A stretch of 64,000 nt of DNA, from assembly GCF_041435495.1 (NCBI RefSeq), contig NZ_CP108644.1, forward strand, positions 1,798,001 through 1,862,000, written 5' to 3'. Position 1 is the stretch's first letter. Every line of letters begins with the position of its first letter. Positions 26,486 through 37,122 of the stretch are shown here, in pieces. This DNA comes from Streptomyces sp. NBC_01116. GTDB taxonomy: Bacteria > Actinomycetota > Actinomycetes > Streptomycetales > Streptomycetaceae. A program made the translations under genes and the position numbers. The notes below the pieces were generated by a model. It had not been told where the DNA came from. It did no database searches and was given only the letters and a program-made list of their open reading frames with translations.

Positions 26486-27522
26486 AGATCGATCTCACGG
26501 AAACCACGTCCAGCAAGATCAACCAGGCGCTGGTGGCGGCCCGCCGGGCCATCGGCACCCCCGCCATCGGCATGGTCCTCACGCTGGTCATCGTCACCGA
26601 CGAGGAGAACGCGTACGACGCGCTCAAGTCGGCCGGCGACGCCTCCCGCGAGCACCCCTCGCGGATCATCGCGGTGATCAAGCGGGTCAGCCGCTCACCA
26701 CGGGCCCGCCGGGACGCCCGGCTCGACGCCGAGGTGCGGGTCGGCTCCGACGCGGGCACCGGCGAGACCGTCGTCCTGCGTCTGCACGGCGAACTGGCCA
26801 ACCACGCCCAGTCGGTGGTGCTTCCGCTGCTGCTGCCGGACGCGCCGGTCGTGGTGTGGTGGCCCGAGGGCGCGCCCTCCGACCCGGCGAAGGACCCGCT
26901 CGGGGCCCTCGCCCAGCGCCGGATCACCGACACCTACTCGGCCGAGCGCCCCATCGAGGCACTGGCGGTGCGGGCGGCGTCGTACAGCCCGGGCGACACC
27001 GACCTGGCGTGGACACGGATCACCCCGTGGCGCTCCATGCTGGCCGCGTCGCTGGACCAGCAGCCCGCCGAGGTGATCGGCGCGACCGTCGAGGGCGAGA
27101 GCGACAACCCGAGCTGCGAGCTGCTCGCCATGTGGCTCGCGGACCGGCTCGACGTCCCGGTGGAACGCACGGTCTCCGAGGGCCCCGGCCTCACGGCGGT
27201 CCGGATGGAGACGAAGAACGGCGTCATCGTCCTCGACCGCGCGGACGGCACGCTGGCCACGCTCTCCATGCACAACCAGCCGGACCGCGGGGTGGCGCTC
27301 AAGCGGCGCGACACCGCCGAACTGCTGGCGGAGGAGCTGCGGCGGCTCGACCCGGACAACACCTACGCGTCCGCGGTGAAGTACGGCGTCGACCGGCTGC
27401 ACGCGGGCGGCGAGGCCAAGGCCGCGCCGGCCGGGAACGCCGAGGAGAAGGCGGAGAAGGCCACCGGGGCCGCGGCTCCCGCCGCGAAGAAGGCCCCGGC
27501 CAGGAAGGCGGCGTCGAAGTGA
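26482..27522 (+). CDS. opcA: OpcA, glucose-6-phosphate dehydrogenase assembly protein
   Basis: This 346-residue OpcA-family protein activates or assembles Zwf. Family features include VLTLVIVTDEENAYDALKSA at the N-terminus and LPDAPVVVWWPEGAPSD. It is followed by a roughly 36-residue Ala/Lys/Glu tail ending AAKKAPARKAASK that looks disordered and basic. It overlaps zwf by ATGA and pgl by GTGA, giving tight stoichiometric coupling. Confidence 0.93.
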   Translation: MKIDLTETTSSKINQALVAARRAIGTPAIGMVLTLVIVTDEENAYDALKSAGDASREHPSRIIAVIKRVSRSPRARRDARLDAEVRVGSDAGTGETVVLRLHGELANHAQSVVLPLLLPDAPVVVWWPEGAPSDPAKDPLGALAQRRITDTYSAERPIEALAVRAASYSPGDTDLAWTRITPWRSMLAASLDQQPAEVIGATVEGESDNPSCELLAMWLADRLDVPVERTVSEGPGLTAVRMETKNGVIVLDRADGTLATLSMHNQPDRGVALKRRDTAELLAEELRRLDPDNTYASAVKYGVDRLHAGGEAKAAPAGNAEEKAEKATGAAAPAAKKAPARKAASK

Positions 27523-28301
27523 CGCCTCCCCAGCTGGTCGTGCACCGCGACAAGGAGCTGATGGCGCAGGCCGCGGCGGCCCGGCTGATCACGAGGATCG
27601 TGGACGCCCAGGCCTCCCGGGGCCACGCCTCGGTGGTGCTGACCGGCGGGCGCAACGGCAACGGCCTGCTGGCCGCGCTCGCCGCCGCGCCCGCCCGGGA
27701 CGCGGTCGACTGGGCGCGCCTGGACCTGTGGTGGGGCGACGAGCGGTTCCTGCCCGAGGGCGACCCGGAGCGCAATGTCACCCAGGCCCGTGAGGCGCTG
27801 CTCGACGCGGTGCCGCTGGACCCGGCCCGGGTGCACGCGATGCCCGCGTCCGACGGCCCGTACGGCGACGACGCGGACGCGGCGGCGGCCGGCTACGCCG
27901 CCGAACTGGCCGCGGCCGCGGGCCCGGAGGATCACGACGCGGTCCCCACGTTCGACGTGCTGATGCTGGGCGTCGGCCCGGACACGCACGTGGCCTCGCT
28001 CTTCCCGGAGCTGCCCGCGGTACGGGAGACCGAGCGCACCGTCGTCGGTGTGCACGGGGCTCCGAAGCCGCCTCCGGTCCGCGTCTCGCTGACGCTGCCG
28101 GCGATCCGCGCGGCGCGTGAGGTGTGGCTGCTGGCGGCGGGCGAGGACAAGGCCGAGGCGGCGGCGATCGCGCTGTCCGGTGCCGGGGAGATCCAGGCCC
28201 CGGCGGCCGGCGCGTACGGGCGGAGCCGCACGCTGTGGCTGCTGGACTCCGCGGCGGCCTCGCAGCTGCCGCGCGCGCTGTACCCGCAGGCCTCCGCCTG
28301 A
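27519..28301 (+). CDS. pgl: 6-phosphogluconolactonase
   Basis: This 260-residue protein of the NagB-fold lactonase family (also called DevB) shows WARLDLWWGDERFLPEGDPERN and LMLGVGPDTHVASLFPELP. It hydrolyses 6-phosphogluconolactone, the step after Zwf. GTG 27519 overlaps the opcA stop. It is the last gene of the pentose phosphate operon, closed by a strong hairpin. Confidence 0.95.
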   Translation: MTPPQLVVHRDKELMAQAAAARLITRIVDAQASRGHASVVLTGGRNGNGLLAALAAAPARDAVDWARLDLWWGDERFLPEGDPERNVTQAREALLDAVPLDPARVHAMPASDGPYGDDADAAAAGYAAELAAAAGPEDHDAVPTFDVLMLGVGPDTHVASLFPELPAVRETERTVVGVHGAPKPPPVRVSLTLPAIRAAREVWLLAAGEDKAEAAAIALSGAGEIQAPAAGAYGRSRTLWLLDSAAASQLPRALYPQASA

Positions 28302-28315
28302 CCCCCGACAACCCT

Positions 28316-28356
28316 CGCAGGCCCGGACCGCTCCCACCGAGCGGTCCGGGCCTGCG
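28316..28356 (+). terminator. 18-bp hairpin closing the pentose phosphate operon
   Basis: Arms 28316-28333 and 28339-28356 are perfectly complementary with a five-base loop, 15 bases after the pgl stop. Confidence 0.85.
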
Positions 28357-28374
28357 GCGTGAAAGGCTCGGCCC

Positions 28375-28737
28375 ATGGTGCATATCGGAACCGTGGTGAT
28401 GGGCGCGTCCGACGTGGGGCGGGCCGCCGCCTTCTGGAAGGCGGCGCTCCGGTACACCGAGCGCGAGCCCGGGACGGACGACTGGGTGGTGCTGGTACCG
28501 GTGGAGGGACCCGGTGTGGGGCTCTCGCTGGGACGCTCCGTCTCTCCCGTCCAGGAGGTGCCCCGGGTCCACCTCGACCTCTACTCCGACACCCGGGAGG
28601 CCGAGGTGGAGCGGCTGATCGGGCTCGGCGCCGAACGGGTCGCCTGGGAGCTGTATCCCCCGGACCCGGACTTCGTGGTGCTCGCCGACCCCGAGGGCAA
28701 CCGCTTCTGCGTCATCGACACGACGTACGGCGGCTGA
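28375..28737 (+). CDS. VOC-family protein
   Basis: This 120-residue glyoxalase/bleomycin-resistance fold protein begins MVHIGTVVMGASDVGRAAAFW and ends VVLADPEGNRFCVIDTTYGG. It is distinct from the VOC protein at 9833, with a separate transcription unit beyond the pgl terminator. Substrate unknown. Confidence 0.85.
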   Translation: MVHIGTVVMGASDVGRAAAFWKAALRYTEREPGTDDWVVLVPVEGPGVGLSLGRSVSPVQEVPRVHLDLYSDTREAEVERLIGLGAERVAWELYPPDPDFVVLADPEGNRFCVIDTTYGG

Positions 28738-28758
28738 CGGCGGCCCGGGCTCCCGGGG

Positions 28759-28920
28759 TCAGAGGACGACCTGGTCCGTGCCCTTCTCCAGCTCGGTGAT
28801 CGCGGCCCGGCAGGCGCCGACGAAGCGGTCGAAGACCGGGGTCGTGCTCCCGGCCCGGCCCACGCGGGTGTTGCCGACACCGCCCCCGCCGCACAGGGGG
28901 CCTCCTGTGCGGTCCGTCAC
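28759..28920 (-). CDS. Possible small protein coupled to the PH-domain gene
   Basis: This is a 53-codon frame from GTG 28920, which overlaps the upstream stop as GTGA. The first half is Gly-rich (LCGGGGVGNTRVGRAGST), the second half (VFDRFVGACRAAITELEKG) could be a helix and has normal streptomycete codon bias. An AGGAGG-like run inside the frame could also serve a shorter start. No family recognised; it may not be a gene. Confidence 0.35.
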   Translation of the reverse strand: MTDRTGGPLCGGGGVGNTRVGRAGSTTPVFDRFVGACRAAITELEKGTDQVVL

Positions 28921-30434
28921 ACGCCGGTGCCCCCGGTGCGCTCCAGGAAGGGCTCCAGGAGGCCCGGCACCGCCTCGGCGGCGAAGGCGAGTCCCTCGGC
29001 CGCGTCGGCGTCGTACACCGTGTAGGCGCCCCCGCCGGCGGCGGTGGTGGCCGTGATGCTCACCAGCCCGGCCCGCCGCTGGAAGACCGACTGCCTGACC
29101 GTCCAGCCGATCACCCCGGCCCGCTCCAGGGCGGCGGTGGAGCGGCGGACCGTGCCGGAGCGGGTGACCAGGTAGCGCCCGGATACGGCGTGCCCGAGCC
29201 CCCGGTACGCGTCCAGGGCGAGCGCCACCGCCACGGGGACGGACACCACCGCGCAGCCGAGCGCGATCCACAGCAGCACGGGGGTGAGCAGCGCCCCGAG
29301 GACGGCCAGGACCAGGACCGGTCCGAGGGCCGCGGCGAGCGACCAGCGCAGCCGGCGCCCCCGGGCGGCGCGCGGGTGGCGGACGAGCGCGGCTCCGGTC
29401 GGGGCGGCCGCCTCGCGCAGCACGTCGGCGGCGACGGTGTCGGCCCGGGTCCTCGGCGCGGCCGGGAGCAGGGTGTTGTGGTCGGCGTTCCTGGCCTCGT
29501 CGTCCTTGGCGAGACCGGTGGTGATGGCGTCGAGGCGGGCCGCGCCGAGCAGCCGTACGCCCAGGGGCTCGACCAGGTCGACACCGCGCAGCCGGGCCTC
29601 CTCCACGGAGATGGACCGGGAGGTGAACAGTCCGCGCCGCACTCGCAGGGTGCCGCCGGGCTCGCGCTCCAGCCGGTAGTTCCACCACATCTCGATCCAG
29701 AGGCCGAGCGCCCCGACGACGCCCGCGACCAGGGCGGCGAGGGCCAGGACGACGATCATCCAGAGCAGCGGCGTGTCCCGGAAGAGGTCGCCGACCCACT
29801 CGATGACCTCGCTCTGGGCCCCGACCCATTCGCTGACCTGCATCACGGCCCCGGCGGCGGCGCCGCCGAGCATGGGGGCGACGAAGGAGACCGGTGCGTA
29901 GCGGATCCAGCGGGGGTCCAGGACGGCCAGTTCGCCCTCGCGGTGGACGCCGGGCGGTGCGGTGGCGGCGCGCTCCAGCAGGAGGCGGCGCAGCCGTTCG
30001 CCTTCGGCCCGGGTGACCGGGTCCAGTTCGAGGGTGGAGTCGTGGCCCTGCTCGCCGGTGCCGATCCTGACGGTGACCAGACGGAGGAGGCGGAGCATCG
30101 GGTTGGCGGTGAGGTCGACGGTGCGGATGCGGCTGCGGGCCAGGGAGCGGCGCTTGACGAGGAGGAGGCCGGTGTGGAGGTCGACGCGCTCCTCGCCGAT
30201 CCGGTAGCGCGTGCGGTGCCAGCGGACGCGGTCGGCGCCCGCCGCGGCCCCGATGACCACGACGGCTCCGGCGAGCACCTGGAGCACGGCGGCGGGCAGG
30301 CTGAACCACCGGGTGAGCCCGAGCGTGACGGGGACGGCCGCGCCCGCGACGACCCCCGCCACGACGAGGGCGGTGACCAGGACCGTACGGGGGTCGAGGC
30401 GGCGCCAGTCGGCGGGCGGGGCGGCGGTGCTCAT
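28917..30434 (-). CDS. Membrane protein with repeated bacterial PH (bPH_2, YdbT-like) domains
   Basis: This 505-residue protein alternates paired membrane helices with bPH_2 domains. The first domain includes RVRWHRTRYRIGEERVDLHTGLLLVKRRSL, a second WWNYRLEREPGGTLRVRRGLFTSRS, and a third GRYLVTRSGTVRRSTAALERAGVIGWTV. This is the YdbT architecture of unknown envelope function. Its ATG overlaps the stop of the smaller PH protein, as in the ydbS-ydbT pair of other bacteria. Confidence 0.85.
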   Translation of the reverse strand: MSTAAPPADWRRLDPRTVLVTALVVAGVVAGAAVPVTLGLTRWFSLPAAVLQVLAGAVVVIGAAAGADRVRWHRTRYRIGEERVDLHTGLLLVKRRSLARSRIRTVDLTANPMLRLLRLVTVRIGTGEQGHDSTLELDPVTRAEGERLRRLLLERAATAPPGVHREGELAVLDPRWIRYAPVSFVAPMLGGAAAGAVMQVSEWVGAQSEVIEWVGDLFRDTPLLWMIVVLALAALVAGVVGALGLWIEMWWNYRLEREPGGTLRVRRGLFTSRSISVEEARLRGVDLVEPLGVRLLGAARLDAITTGLAKDDEARNADHNTLLPAAPRTRADTVAADVLREAAAPTGAALVRHPRAARGRRLRWSLAAALGPVLVLAVLGALLTPVLLWIALGCAVVSVPVAVALALDAYRGLGHAVSGRYLVTRSGTVRRSTAALERAGVIGWTVRQSVFQRRAGLVSITATTAAGGGAYTVYDADAAEGLAFAAEAVPGLLEPFLERTGGTGV

Positions 30435-30937
30435 GTGGCGTCGCCGGGCGTGTCGCGGGTGATCCGGGTGAGCTGCTGGGCGAGGTCGGCGGCGACCTCG
30501 TGGTCCAGGCCCGCGATCCGCACCGCGCCCTTGGCGGAGGCGGTGGTGACCGTGACGGTGGCGAGCCGGAAGAGCTGTTCCAGCGGGCCCCGTACGGTGT
30601 CGACGGTCTGGATGCGGGACATCGGGGCGATCCGCCACTCCTGCCGGAAGAACCCGGTGCGGACGTACACCGCGTCCTCGGTGATCTCCCAGCGGTGCGT
30701 ACGGAACCACCACAGGGGGAGGAGGACGGCGGCCGCCGTGCCCGCCCCGGCCAGGACCGCGGCGGGCAGCAGCAGCCAGAAGCGGGCGGGCTCGATCAGC
30801 GCGCCCAGCACCACGAGCGGCACGACGGGCGCGGCCGCCAGCAGCAGCCACTGGGCCCGCCACCAGCCGACGGCGCGCTCGTTCACCGTGTTGCGCGGCG
30901 GCCGGAGCACTACCGCCGTCCCCTCCCCCTGGGTCAT
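30431..30937 (-). CDS. bPH_2-domain membrane protein (YdbS-like)
   Basis: This 168-residue protein has two membrane helices (about residues 27-72) followed by one bPH_2 domain: RTHRWEITEDAVYVRTGFFRQEWRIAP, SRIQTVDTVRGPLEQLFRLATVTV. It forms the small partner of the downstream YdbT-like protein (ATGA overlap). Its ATG lies five bases from the end of pgi, so it may be co-transcribed with pgi. Confidence 0.85.
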   Translation of the reverse strand: MTQGEGTAVVLRPPRNTVNERAVGWWRAQWLLLAAAPVVPLVVLGALIEPARFWLLLPAAVLAGAGTAAAVLLPLWWFRTHRWEITEDAVYVRTGFFRQEWRIAPMSRIQTVDTVRGPLEQLFRLATVTVTTASAKGAVRIAGLDHEVAADLAQQLTRITRDTPGDAT

Positions 30938-30941
30938 CGGC

Positions 30942-32600
30942 TCAGCGCCCGCGCAGCGTGCGGTAGGCGTCGACCAGGGCGGCGGTGGAGCTGTCCAGCT
31001 CCCCGGCGTCCGCGCCCCCGTCACCGGTCAGCAGCGGTTCGATCTTCTTGGCGAGGACCTTGCCGAGCTCCACGCCCCACTGGTCGAAGGAGTCGATGCT
31101 CCAGATCGCGCCCTGGACGAAGACCTTGTGCTCGTACAGCGCGATGAGCTGGCCGAGGACCGAGGGCGTCAGCTTGTCGGCGAGGATCGTCGTGGTGGGG
31201 TGGTTGCCCCGGAACGTCTTGTGCGGGACCAGCTCCTCGGGGACTCCTTCCGCCCGGACCTCCTCGGGCGTCTTTCCGAAGGCGAGGGCCTGGGTCTGGG
31301 CGAAGAAGTTGGCCATCAGCAGGTCGTGCTGGGCGATCAGACCGGGCAGCAGGTCGTGGACCGGGGCGGCGAAGCCGATGAAGTCGGCCGGGATCATCTT
31401 GGTGCCCTGGTGGATCAACTGGTAGTACGCGTGCTGCCCGTTGGTGCCGGGTGTGCCCCAGACGACCGGTCCGGTCTGCCAGTCGACGGGGTCGCCGTCG
31501 CGGTCCACGGACTTGCCGTTGGACTCCATGTCGAGCTGCTGGAGGTACGCGGTGAACTTGGACAGGTAGTGGCTGTACGGCAGCACCGCGTGCGACTGGG
31601 CGTCGAAGAAGTTGCCGTACCAGACGCCGAGGAGGCCGAGGAGGAGCGGCGCGTTCTCCTCGGCGGGGGCGGTGCGGAAGTGCTCGTCGACGAGGTGGAA
31701 GCCGTCGAGCATCTCGCGGAAGCGGTCCGGTCCGATGGCGACCATCAGCGAGAGGCCGATCGCCGAGTCGAAGGAGTAGCGGCCGCCGACCCAGTCCCAG
31801 AACTCGAACATGTTGGCCGTGTCGATGCCGAAGTCCTCGACCTTCTCGGCATTGGTCGACAGGGCCACGAAGTGCTGGGCGACGGCGTCCTGACCGGCCT
31901 TCAGCTCGGTCAGCAGCCAGTCCCGGGCGGACGTGGCGTTGGTGATGGTCTCGATCGTCGTGAACGTCTTCGAGGCGATGACGAACAGCGTCTCGGCCGG
32001 GTCGAGGTCACGGACGGCCTCGTGCAGGTCGGCGCCGTCGACGTTGGAGACGAAGCGGAGGGTGAGCGCGCGGTCGGTGAACGAGCGCAGCACCTCGTAC
32101 GCCATGGCGGGGCCGAGGTCGGAGCCGCCGATGCCGATGTTGACGATGTTCTTGACGGGCTTGCCGGTGTGGCCGGTCCACTGTCCCGACCGGACCTTCT
32201 CGGCGAAGCCGGCCATCTTGTCCAGGACGGCGTGCACGCCCGGTACGACGTTCTCCCCGTCGACCTCGACGACCGCGTCGCGCGGGGCGCGGAGCGCGGT
32301 GTGCAGGACCGCCCGGTCCTCGGTGGTGTTGATCTTCTCGCCGCGGAACATCGCGTCCCGCAGCTCCGCGACCCCGGTGGCGGCGGCGAGCTCGCGCAGC
32401 AGGCGCAGTGTCTCGTCGGTGACCAGGTGCTTGGAGTAGTCGAGGTGGAGGTCGCCGACCCGGAGGGTGTAGGCGGTGCCGCGCTCCGGCTGCCGTGCGA
32501 ACAGCTCGCGCAGCTGGGGTGCGCCGAGCTCCTCACGGTGCTGGGCGAGAGCCGTCCACTCGGGCGTCTGGTTGAGCTTGGTTCGGCTTGCTGCGTTCAT
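30942..32600 (-). CDS. pgi: Glucose-6-phosphate isomerase
   Basis: This 552-residue enzyme has both PGI signatures: [18 protein letters not shown] with [13 protein letters not shown] in the sugar-phosphate isomerase region, and [19 protein letters not shown] near the end. It also has [11 protein letters not shown] and [11 protein letters not shown]. It links glycolysis with the pentose phosphate operon upstream. ATG 32600 ([15 protein letters not shown]) was chosen over 32630. Confidence 0.97.
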   Translation of the reverse strand: MNAASRTKLNQTPEWTALAQHREELGAPQLRELFARQPERGTAYTLRVGDLHLDYSKHLVTDETLRLLRELAAATGVAELRDAMFRGEKINTTEDRAVLHTALRAPRDAVVEVDGENVVPGVHAVLDKMAGFAEKVRSGQWTGHTGKPVKNIVNIGIGGSDLGPAMAYEVLRSFTDRALTLRFVSNVDGADLHEAVRDLDPAETLFVIASKTFTTIETITNATSARDWLLTELKAGQDAVAQHFVALSTNAEKVEDFGIDTANMFEFWDWVGGRYSFDSAIGLSLMVAIGPDRFREMLDGFHLVDEHFRTAPAEENAPLLLGLLGVWYGNFFDAQSHAVLPYSHYLSKFTAYLQQLDMESNGKSVDRDGDPVDWQTGPVVWGTPGTNGQHAYYQLIHQGTKMIPADFIGFAAPVHDLLPGLIAQHDLLMANFFAQTQALAFGKTPEEVRAEGVPEELVPHKTFRGNHPTTTILADKLTPSVLGQLIALYEHKVFVQGAIWSIDSFDQWGVELGKVLAKKIEPLLTGDGGADAGELDSSTAALVDAYRTLRGR

Positions 32601-32712
32601 CCCGGATATCAGCCCACTTCTTCTCGTCACTCAGCATCCCCGCTGCCCCTCCAACCTAATTGATCGAGGAGGCCGAAGGCGTGGGGAGGGGCGGTGGCGC
32701 GGGAACGCGATA

Positions 32713-32741
32713 CGGCCGGACACCCGTGGGGTGTCCGGCCG
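32713..32741 (-). terminator. 13-bp hairpin after the RbpA-like gene
   Basis: Arms 32713-32725 and 32729-32741 are perfectly complementary with a three-base loop, 34 bases past the rbpA-like stop and upstream of pgi. Confidence 0.7.
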
Positions 32742-32774
32742 GTGAACGACTGGGTGGTCCGTGGAACGGTGAGG

Positions 32775-33110
32775 TCAGATCTCGCCGCGGAGTTTGGCCA
32801 GCGCCTCGGCGAGGATCGCCTCGCCGTCCTCGTCGCTCCGCCGCTCGCGTACGTACGCCAGATGCGTCTTGTACGGCTCGGTGCGGGGCGGGTCGGGCGG
32901 GCTGTCCTTGTCCTGGCCGGCCGGGAAGCCGCAGCGCGGACAGTCCCAGGTGTCCGGCACCTGTGCGTCATGGGCGAAGCTCGGCTGCGTCTCGTGCCCG
33001 TTCGAGCACCAGAAGGAGATGCGGGCGCGCGGCGCGGACTCGCCCCGCTCGGCCTCCCCCATCGGCCCCGCTCCGACCCGGCTTCCCCGGATCGCGTTGC
33101 CACTTGCCAC
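32775..33110 (-). CDS. RbpA-family RNA polymerase-binding protein (paralogue)
   Basis: This 111-residue protein has a zinc-ribbon-like core (FWCSNGHETQ and WDCPRCGFPAG) followed by the helical LAYVRERRSDEDGEAILAEALAKLRGE tail. The layout matches RbpA, which binds sigma factor and stimulates initiation. The sequence differs clearly from the major S. coelicolor RbpA as I recall it, so I call a paralogue and give no symbol. Start is GTG 33110. Confidence 0.8.
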   Translation of the reverse strand: MASGNAIRGSRVGAGPMGEAERGESAPRARISFWCSNGHETQPSFAHDAQVPDTWDCPRCGFPAGQDKDSPPDPPRTEPYKTHLAYVRERRSDEDGEAILAEALAKLRGEI

Positions 33111-33215
33111 GGTCGTAACTCCCTGCGTGAGTCGAGCGATGCCCCAGTCTACGTAAGGCCCAACGCGCGTCCAGTGGGAGGAGTTACACCGTCACCGGTA
33201 TGCGCGGACGACGGG

Positions 33216-33452
33216 TCAGCTGTCCAGCTTGACGAGCAGACCGAGCACCACGACGCACGCGAACCAGGCCAGGCCGACCACGACGGTGATCCGGTCGAGG
33301 TTGCGCTCGGCGACCGAGGAGCCGCCGACGGAGGACTGCATTCCGCCACCGAACATGTCGGAGAGGCCGCCGCCCTTGCCCTTGTGCATGAGCACCAGCA
33401 GCATCAGCAGCAGGCTGAAGACGATCAGAGCGATCTGGAACGCCAAAACCAC
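33216..33452 (-). CDS. secG: Preprotein translocase subunit SecG
   Basis: This 78-residue protein has two membrane helices joined by the conserved HKGKGGGLSDMFGGG loop, the SecG signature. It forms SecYEG. As in other streptomycetes it follows tpiA. Confidence 0.95.
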   Translation of the reverse strand: MVLAFQIALIVFSLLLMLLVLMHKGKGGGLSDMFGGGMQSSVGGSSVAERNLDRITVVVGLAWFACVVVLGLLVKLDS

Positions 33453-33501
33453 GGCTGGTCCCTACTTTCCGGAATTCTTGACTACTGCGTGTACGTGCAC
33501 C

Positions 33502-33535
33502 GGGGGCCGAAGGGCGACTAGCCCCTCCGGCCCCC
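33502..33535 (-). terminator. Bulged hairpin between tpiA and secG
   Basis: Outer arms GGGGGCC (33502-33508) and GGCCCCC (33529-33535) enclose a second short stem. It lies 34 bases past the tpiA stop and may separate secG from the glycolytic genes. Confidence 0.55.
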
Positions 33536-33568
33536 GCAAGGGTACGACGGATCCGCGCTACCGCATAC

Positions 33569-34345
33569 TCACTGGTCGCGGAAGCGGACGATCTTGACGA
33601 ACTCGTCGGCGTCCAGCGCGGCGCCGCCGATGAGGGCGCCGTCCACGTCGGGCTGCGCCATGATGGCCGCGACGTTGCCGGACTTCACCGAGCCGCCGTA
33701 CTGGATACGGACGGCGTCGGCCAGCTCCTGGGAGTACAGCTCGGCCAGCCTGCCGCGGATCGCGCCGCAGACCTCCTGGGCGTCCTCGGGGGTGGCGACC
33801 TCGCCGGTCCCGATGGCCCAGACCGGCTCGTAGGCGATCACGATGGTCTCGGCCTGCTCGGCCGGGAGGTCCTTCAGGGCGCCGTCGAGCTGCGCGAGCG
33901 TGTAGGAGACCTGGTCACCGGCCTTGCGGATGTCCAGGCCCTCGCCGACGCAGAGGATCGGGGTCAGGCCGTGCTTGTAGGCGGCCTTCACCTTGGCGTT
34001 GCAGATCTCGTCGTTCTCGCCGTGGTACTGGCGGCGCTCGCTGTGGCCGACGGCCACGTACGTGCAGCGCAGCTTGGCGAGCATGGGGCCGGAGATCTCA
34101 CCGGTGTACGCGCCGGAGTCGTGCGCCGAGATGTCCTGGGCGCCGTACTTGATCTTCAGCTTGTCGCCGTCCACCAGGGTCTGCACGGAGCGCAGGTCGG
34201 TGAAGGGCGGCAGGACGGCGACCTCGACGTCCTCGTAGTCCTTGTCGGCCAGGGCGAAGGAGAGCTTCTGGACGTGGGCGATGGCCTCGAGGTGGTTGAG
34301 GTTCATCTTCCAGTTGCCCGCCATCAGCGGGGTACGGGTGGTCAT
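33569..34345 (-). CDS. tpiA: Triosephosphate isomerase
   Basis: This 258-residue TIM barrel has the catalytic Lys in AGNWKMN, His in [11 protein letters not shown] and Glu in [13 protein letters not shown], plus the phosphate-binding GGSVKSGN. It starts at ATG 34345, six bases from the pgk stop, in the gap-pgk-tpiA order. Confidence 0.97.
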   Translation of the reverse strand: MTTRTPLMAGNWKMNLNHLEAIAHVQKLSFALADKDYEDVEVAVLPPFTDLRSVQTLVDGDKLKIKYGAQDISAHDSGAYTGEISGPMLAKLRCTYVAVGHSERRQYHGENDEICNAKVKAAYKHGLTPILCVGEGLDIRKAGDQVSYTLAQLDGALKDLPAEQAETIVIAYEPVWAIGTGEVATPEDAQEVCGAIRGRLAELYSQELADAVRIQYGGSVKSGNVAAIMAQPDVDGALIGGAALDADEFVKIVRFRDQ

Positions 34346-34351
34346 GAAAGG

Positions 34352-35563
34352 TCAGTCCTCCAGTGCGGCGAGGCCGGGAAGCGTCTTGCCCTCGAGGTAT
34401 TCGAGACTCGCGCCGCCACCGGTCGAAATATGTCCGAAAGCATTCTCGTCGAAGCCCAGGATGCGAACGGCCGCGGCGGAGTCGCCACCGCCGACGACGC
34501 TGAAGGCCGACGAGTCGACGAGCGCCTGGGCGACCGCGCGGGTGCCGTCGGCGAAGTCGGGGTGCTCGAAGACGCCCATCGGGCCGTTCCAGAAGACGGT
34601 GGCCGCGTCGGCGAGCTTCGATGCGTAGAGCTTGTTGGTCTCCGGGCCGTTGTCCAGCCCCATCTGGCCGGCCGGCATGGCGTCGGCGGCGACCGTGGTG
34701 GGGTGGGCCGGGGCCTTGGTCTTCAGGTCCGGGAAGGACGGGGCGACCACGACGTCGACGGGGAGGACGAACTCCACGCCCTTCTCCTCGGCGCGTCGCA
34801 GGTACTCCTGGACGGCCGGGATCTGGTCCTCCTGGAGCAGCGAGCTGCCGACCTCGTGGCCCTGGGCCTTGAGGAAGGTGTACGCCATGCCGCCGCCGAT
34901 GAGGATGCGGTCGGCCCGCTCCAGCAGGTGGTCGATCACACCGAGCTTGTCGGAGACCTTGGCGCCGCCGAGGACGACCGCGTAGGGCCGCGCGACGTCG
35001 GTGGTGAGCTTCTTCAGGACGCCGACCTCGGTGGCGATGAGGTAGCCCGCGTAGTGCGGGAGCCGGGCCGGGAGGTCGAAGACCGAGGCGTGCTTGCGGT
35101 GCACCGCGCCGAAGCCGTCGCCCACGTAGATGTCCGCGAGCCCGGCCAGCCGATCGGCGAAGGCACCGCGCTCGGCGTCGTCCTTGGACGTCTCGCCGGC
35201 GTTGAAGCGGAGGTTCTCGATGACCGCGACGCGGCCGTCGGCGAGGCCGCCGACCGTGGCGCGGGCGGACTCGCCGACCGTGTCGGCGGCGAAGGCGACC
35301 TCGGCTCCGAGGAGCTCACCGAGGCGGGCGGCGGCGGGCGCCAGCGAGAAGGCCGGGTCCGGGGCGCCCTTGGGGCGGCCGAGGTGCGAGGCGACGACGA
35401 CACGCGCGCCGGCCTCGGCGAGCTTGGCGATCGTCGGGACGACGGCGCGGATACGGCCGTCGTCGGTGATCGTGGTGCCGTCCAGCGGCACGTTGAGGTC
35501 GGCACGGACGAATACCCGCTTGCCCGCGACCCCTTCGGCGAGAAGTTCGTCGATCGTCTTCAT
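34352..35563 (-). CDS. pgk: Phosphoglycerate kinase
   Basis: This 403-residue kinase has N-terminal [22 protein letters not shown], the ATP-side [17 protein letters not shown] and the C-terminal [14 protein letters not shown] 35563 has AAGGAG upstream. Only 37 bases separate the start from a MITE-like insertion, so its promoter or read-through from gap must cross or lie in that element. Confidence 0.97.
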   Translation of the reverse strand: MKTIDELLAEGVAGKRVFVRADLNVPLDGTTITDDGRIRAVVPTIAKLAEAGARVVVASHLGRPKGAPDPAFSLAPAAARLGELLGAEVAFAADTVGESARATVGGLADGRVAVIENLRFNAGETSKDDAERGAFADRLAGLADIYVGDGFGAVHRKHASVFDLPARLPHYAGYLIATEVGVLKKLTTDVARPYAVVLGGAKVSDKLGVIDHLLERADRILIGGGMAYTFLKAQGHEVGSSLLQEDQIPAVQEYLRRAEEKGVEFVLPVDVVVAPSFPDLKTKAPAHPTTVAADAMPAGQMGLDNGPETNKLYASKLADAATVFWNGPMGVFEHPDFADGTRAVAQALVDSSAFSVVGGGDSAAAVRILGFDENAFGHISTGGGASLEYLEGKTLPGLAALED

Positions 35564-35600
35564 CTGTTCCGTTCACTCCTTGGAAGAACCGATGAGCATG

Positions 35601-35779
35601 CTAGGTCCTGTCGTCGAACTGCCGTCGTCGCCCGAAGGGCGGCCCCGCGGGGTCAGGTGCGTGCTCTCGGTGTGCCGGGGGCGGGTCCTCGTACGGGACG
35701 TACTCGGGCCTGTGCCCGGTGCGGCGAGAGCGCGTGCATGGCACCGCGGGGCAGGCGGCAGTTCGACGACAGGACCTAG
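35601..35779. mobile_element. 179-bp MITE-like element with perfect 24-bp terminal inverted repeats
   Basis: The termini 35601-35624 and 35756-35779 are perfect inverted repeats of 24 bases. The outermost four bases are CTAG on both sides, so the unit reads as CTAG plus a 20-base repeat (GTCCTGTCGTCGAACTGCCG). CTAG or TA duplication is typical of some IS5-family elements, and no transposase frame fits in the 131-base interior. It lies between gap and pgk and touches the base of the gap terminator. I infer a non-autonomous insertion; a cruciform regulatory structure is less likely at this arm spacing. Confidence 0.65.
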
Positions 35780-35816
35780 GGGCTCGACCCGCGCTTCTTT
35801 GCGCCGGTCGAGCCCC
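35779..35816 (-). terminator. Hairpin after gap
   Basis: Arms 35779-35789 (GGGGCTCGACC) and 35806-35816 are perfectly complementary, with a short inner GCGC stem. It lies 35 bases past the gap stop and directly abuts the MITE-like element. Confidence 0.75.
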
Positions 35817-35850
35817 TTCGCTTACATCGATGTGCCTGCCGACCCGAGGA

Positions 35851-37066
<1,216 letters not shown>

Positions 37067-37090
37067 CCGCGGGGACGCCGGTCCCCGCGG
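37067..37090 (-). terminator. 10-bp hairpin after whiA
   Basis: CCGCGGGGAC and its complement flank a GCCG loop, 33 bases past the whiA stop. It closes the uvrC-rapZ-yvcK-whiA operon. Confidence 0.7.
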
Positions 37091-37122
37091 GGCGGGACCA
37101 ACGTCCCCCGCCCACCGCCGAG

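Noticed and set aside
29190..32663. 1157-codon open frame on the + strand
   Set aside because: It is antisense to pgi and the PH-domain genes, both of which have clear family motifs.
35601..35779. Transcription terminator for pgk or gap
   Set aside because: The 24-base arms are 131 bases apart, far too distant for a terminator; the terminal CTAG symmetry fits a mobile element better.
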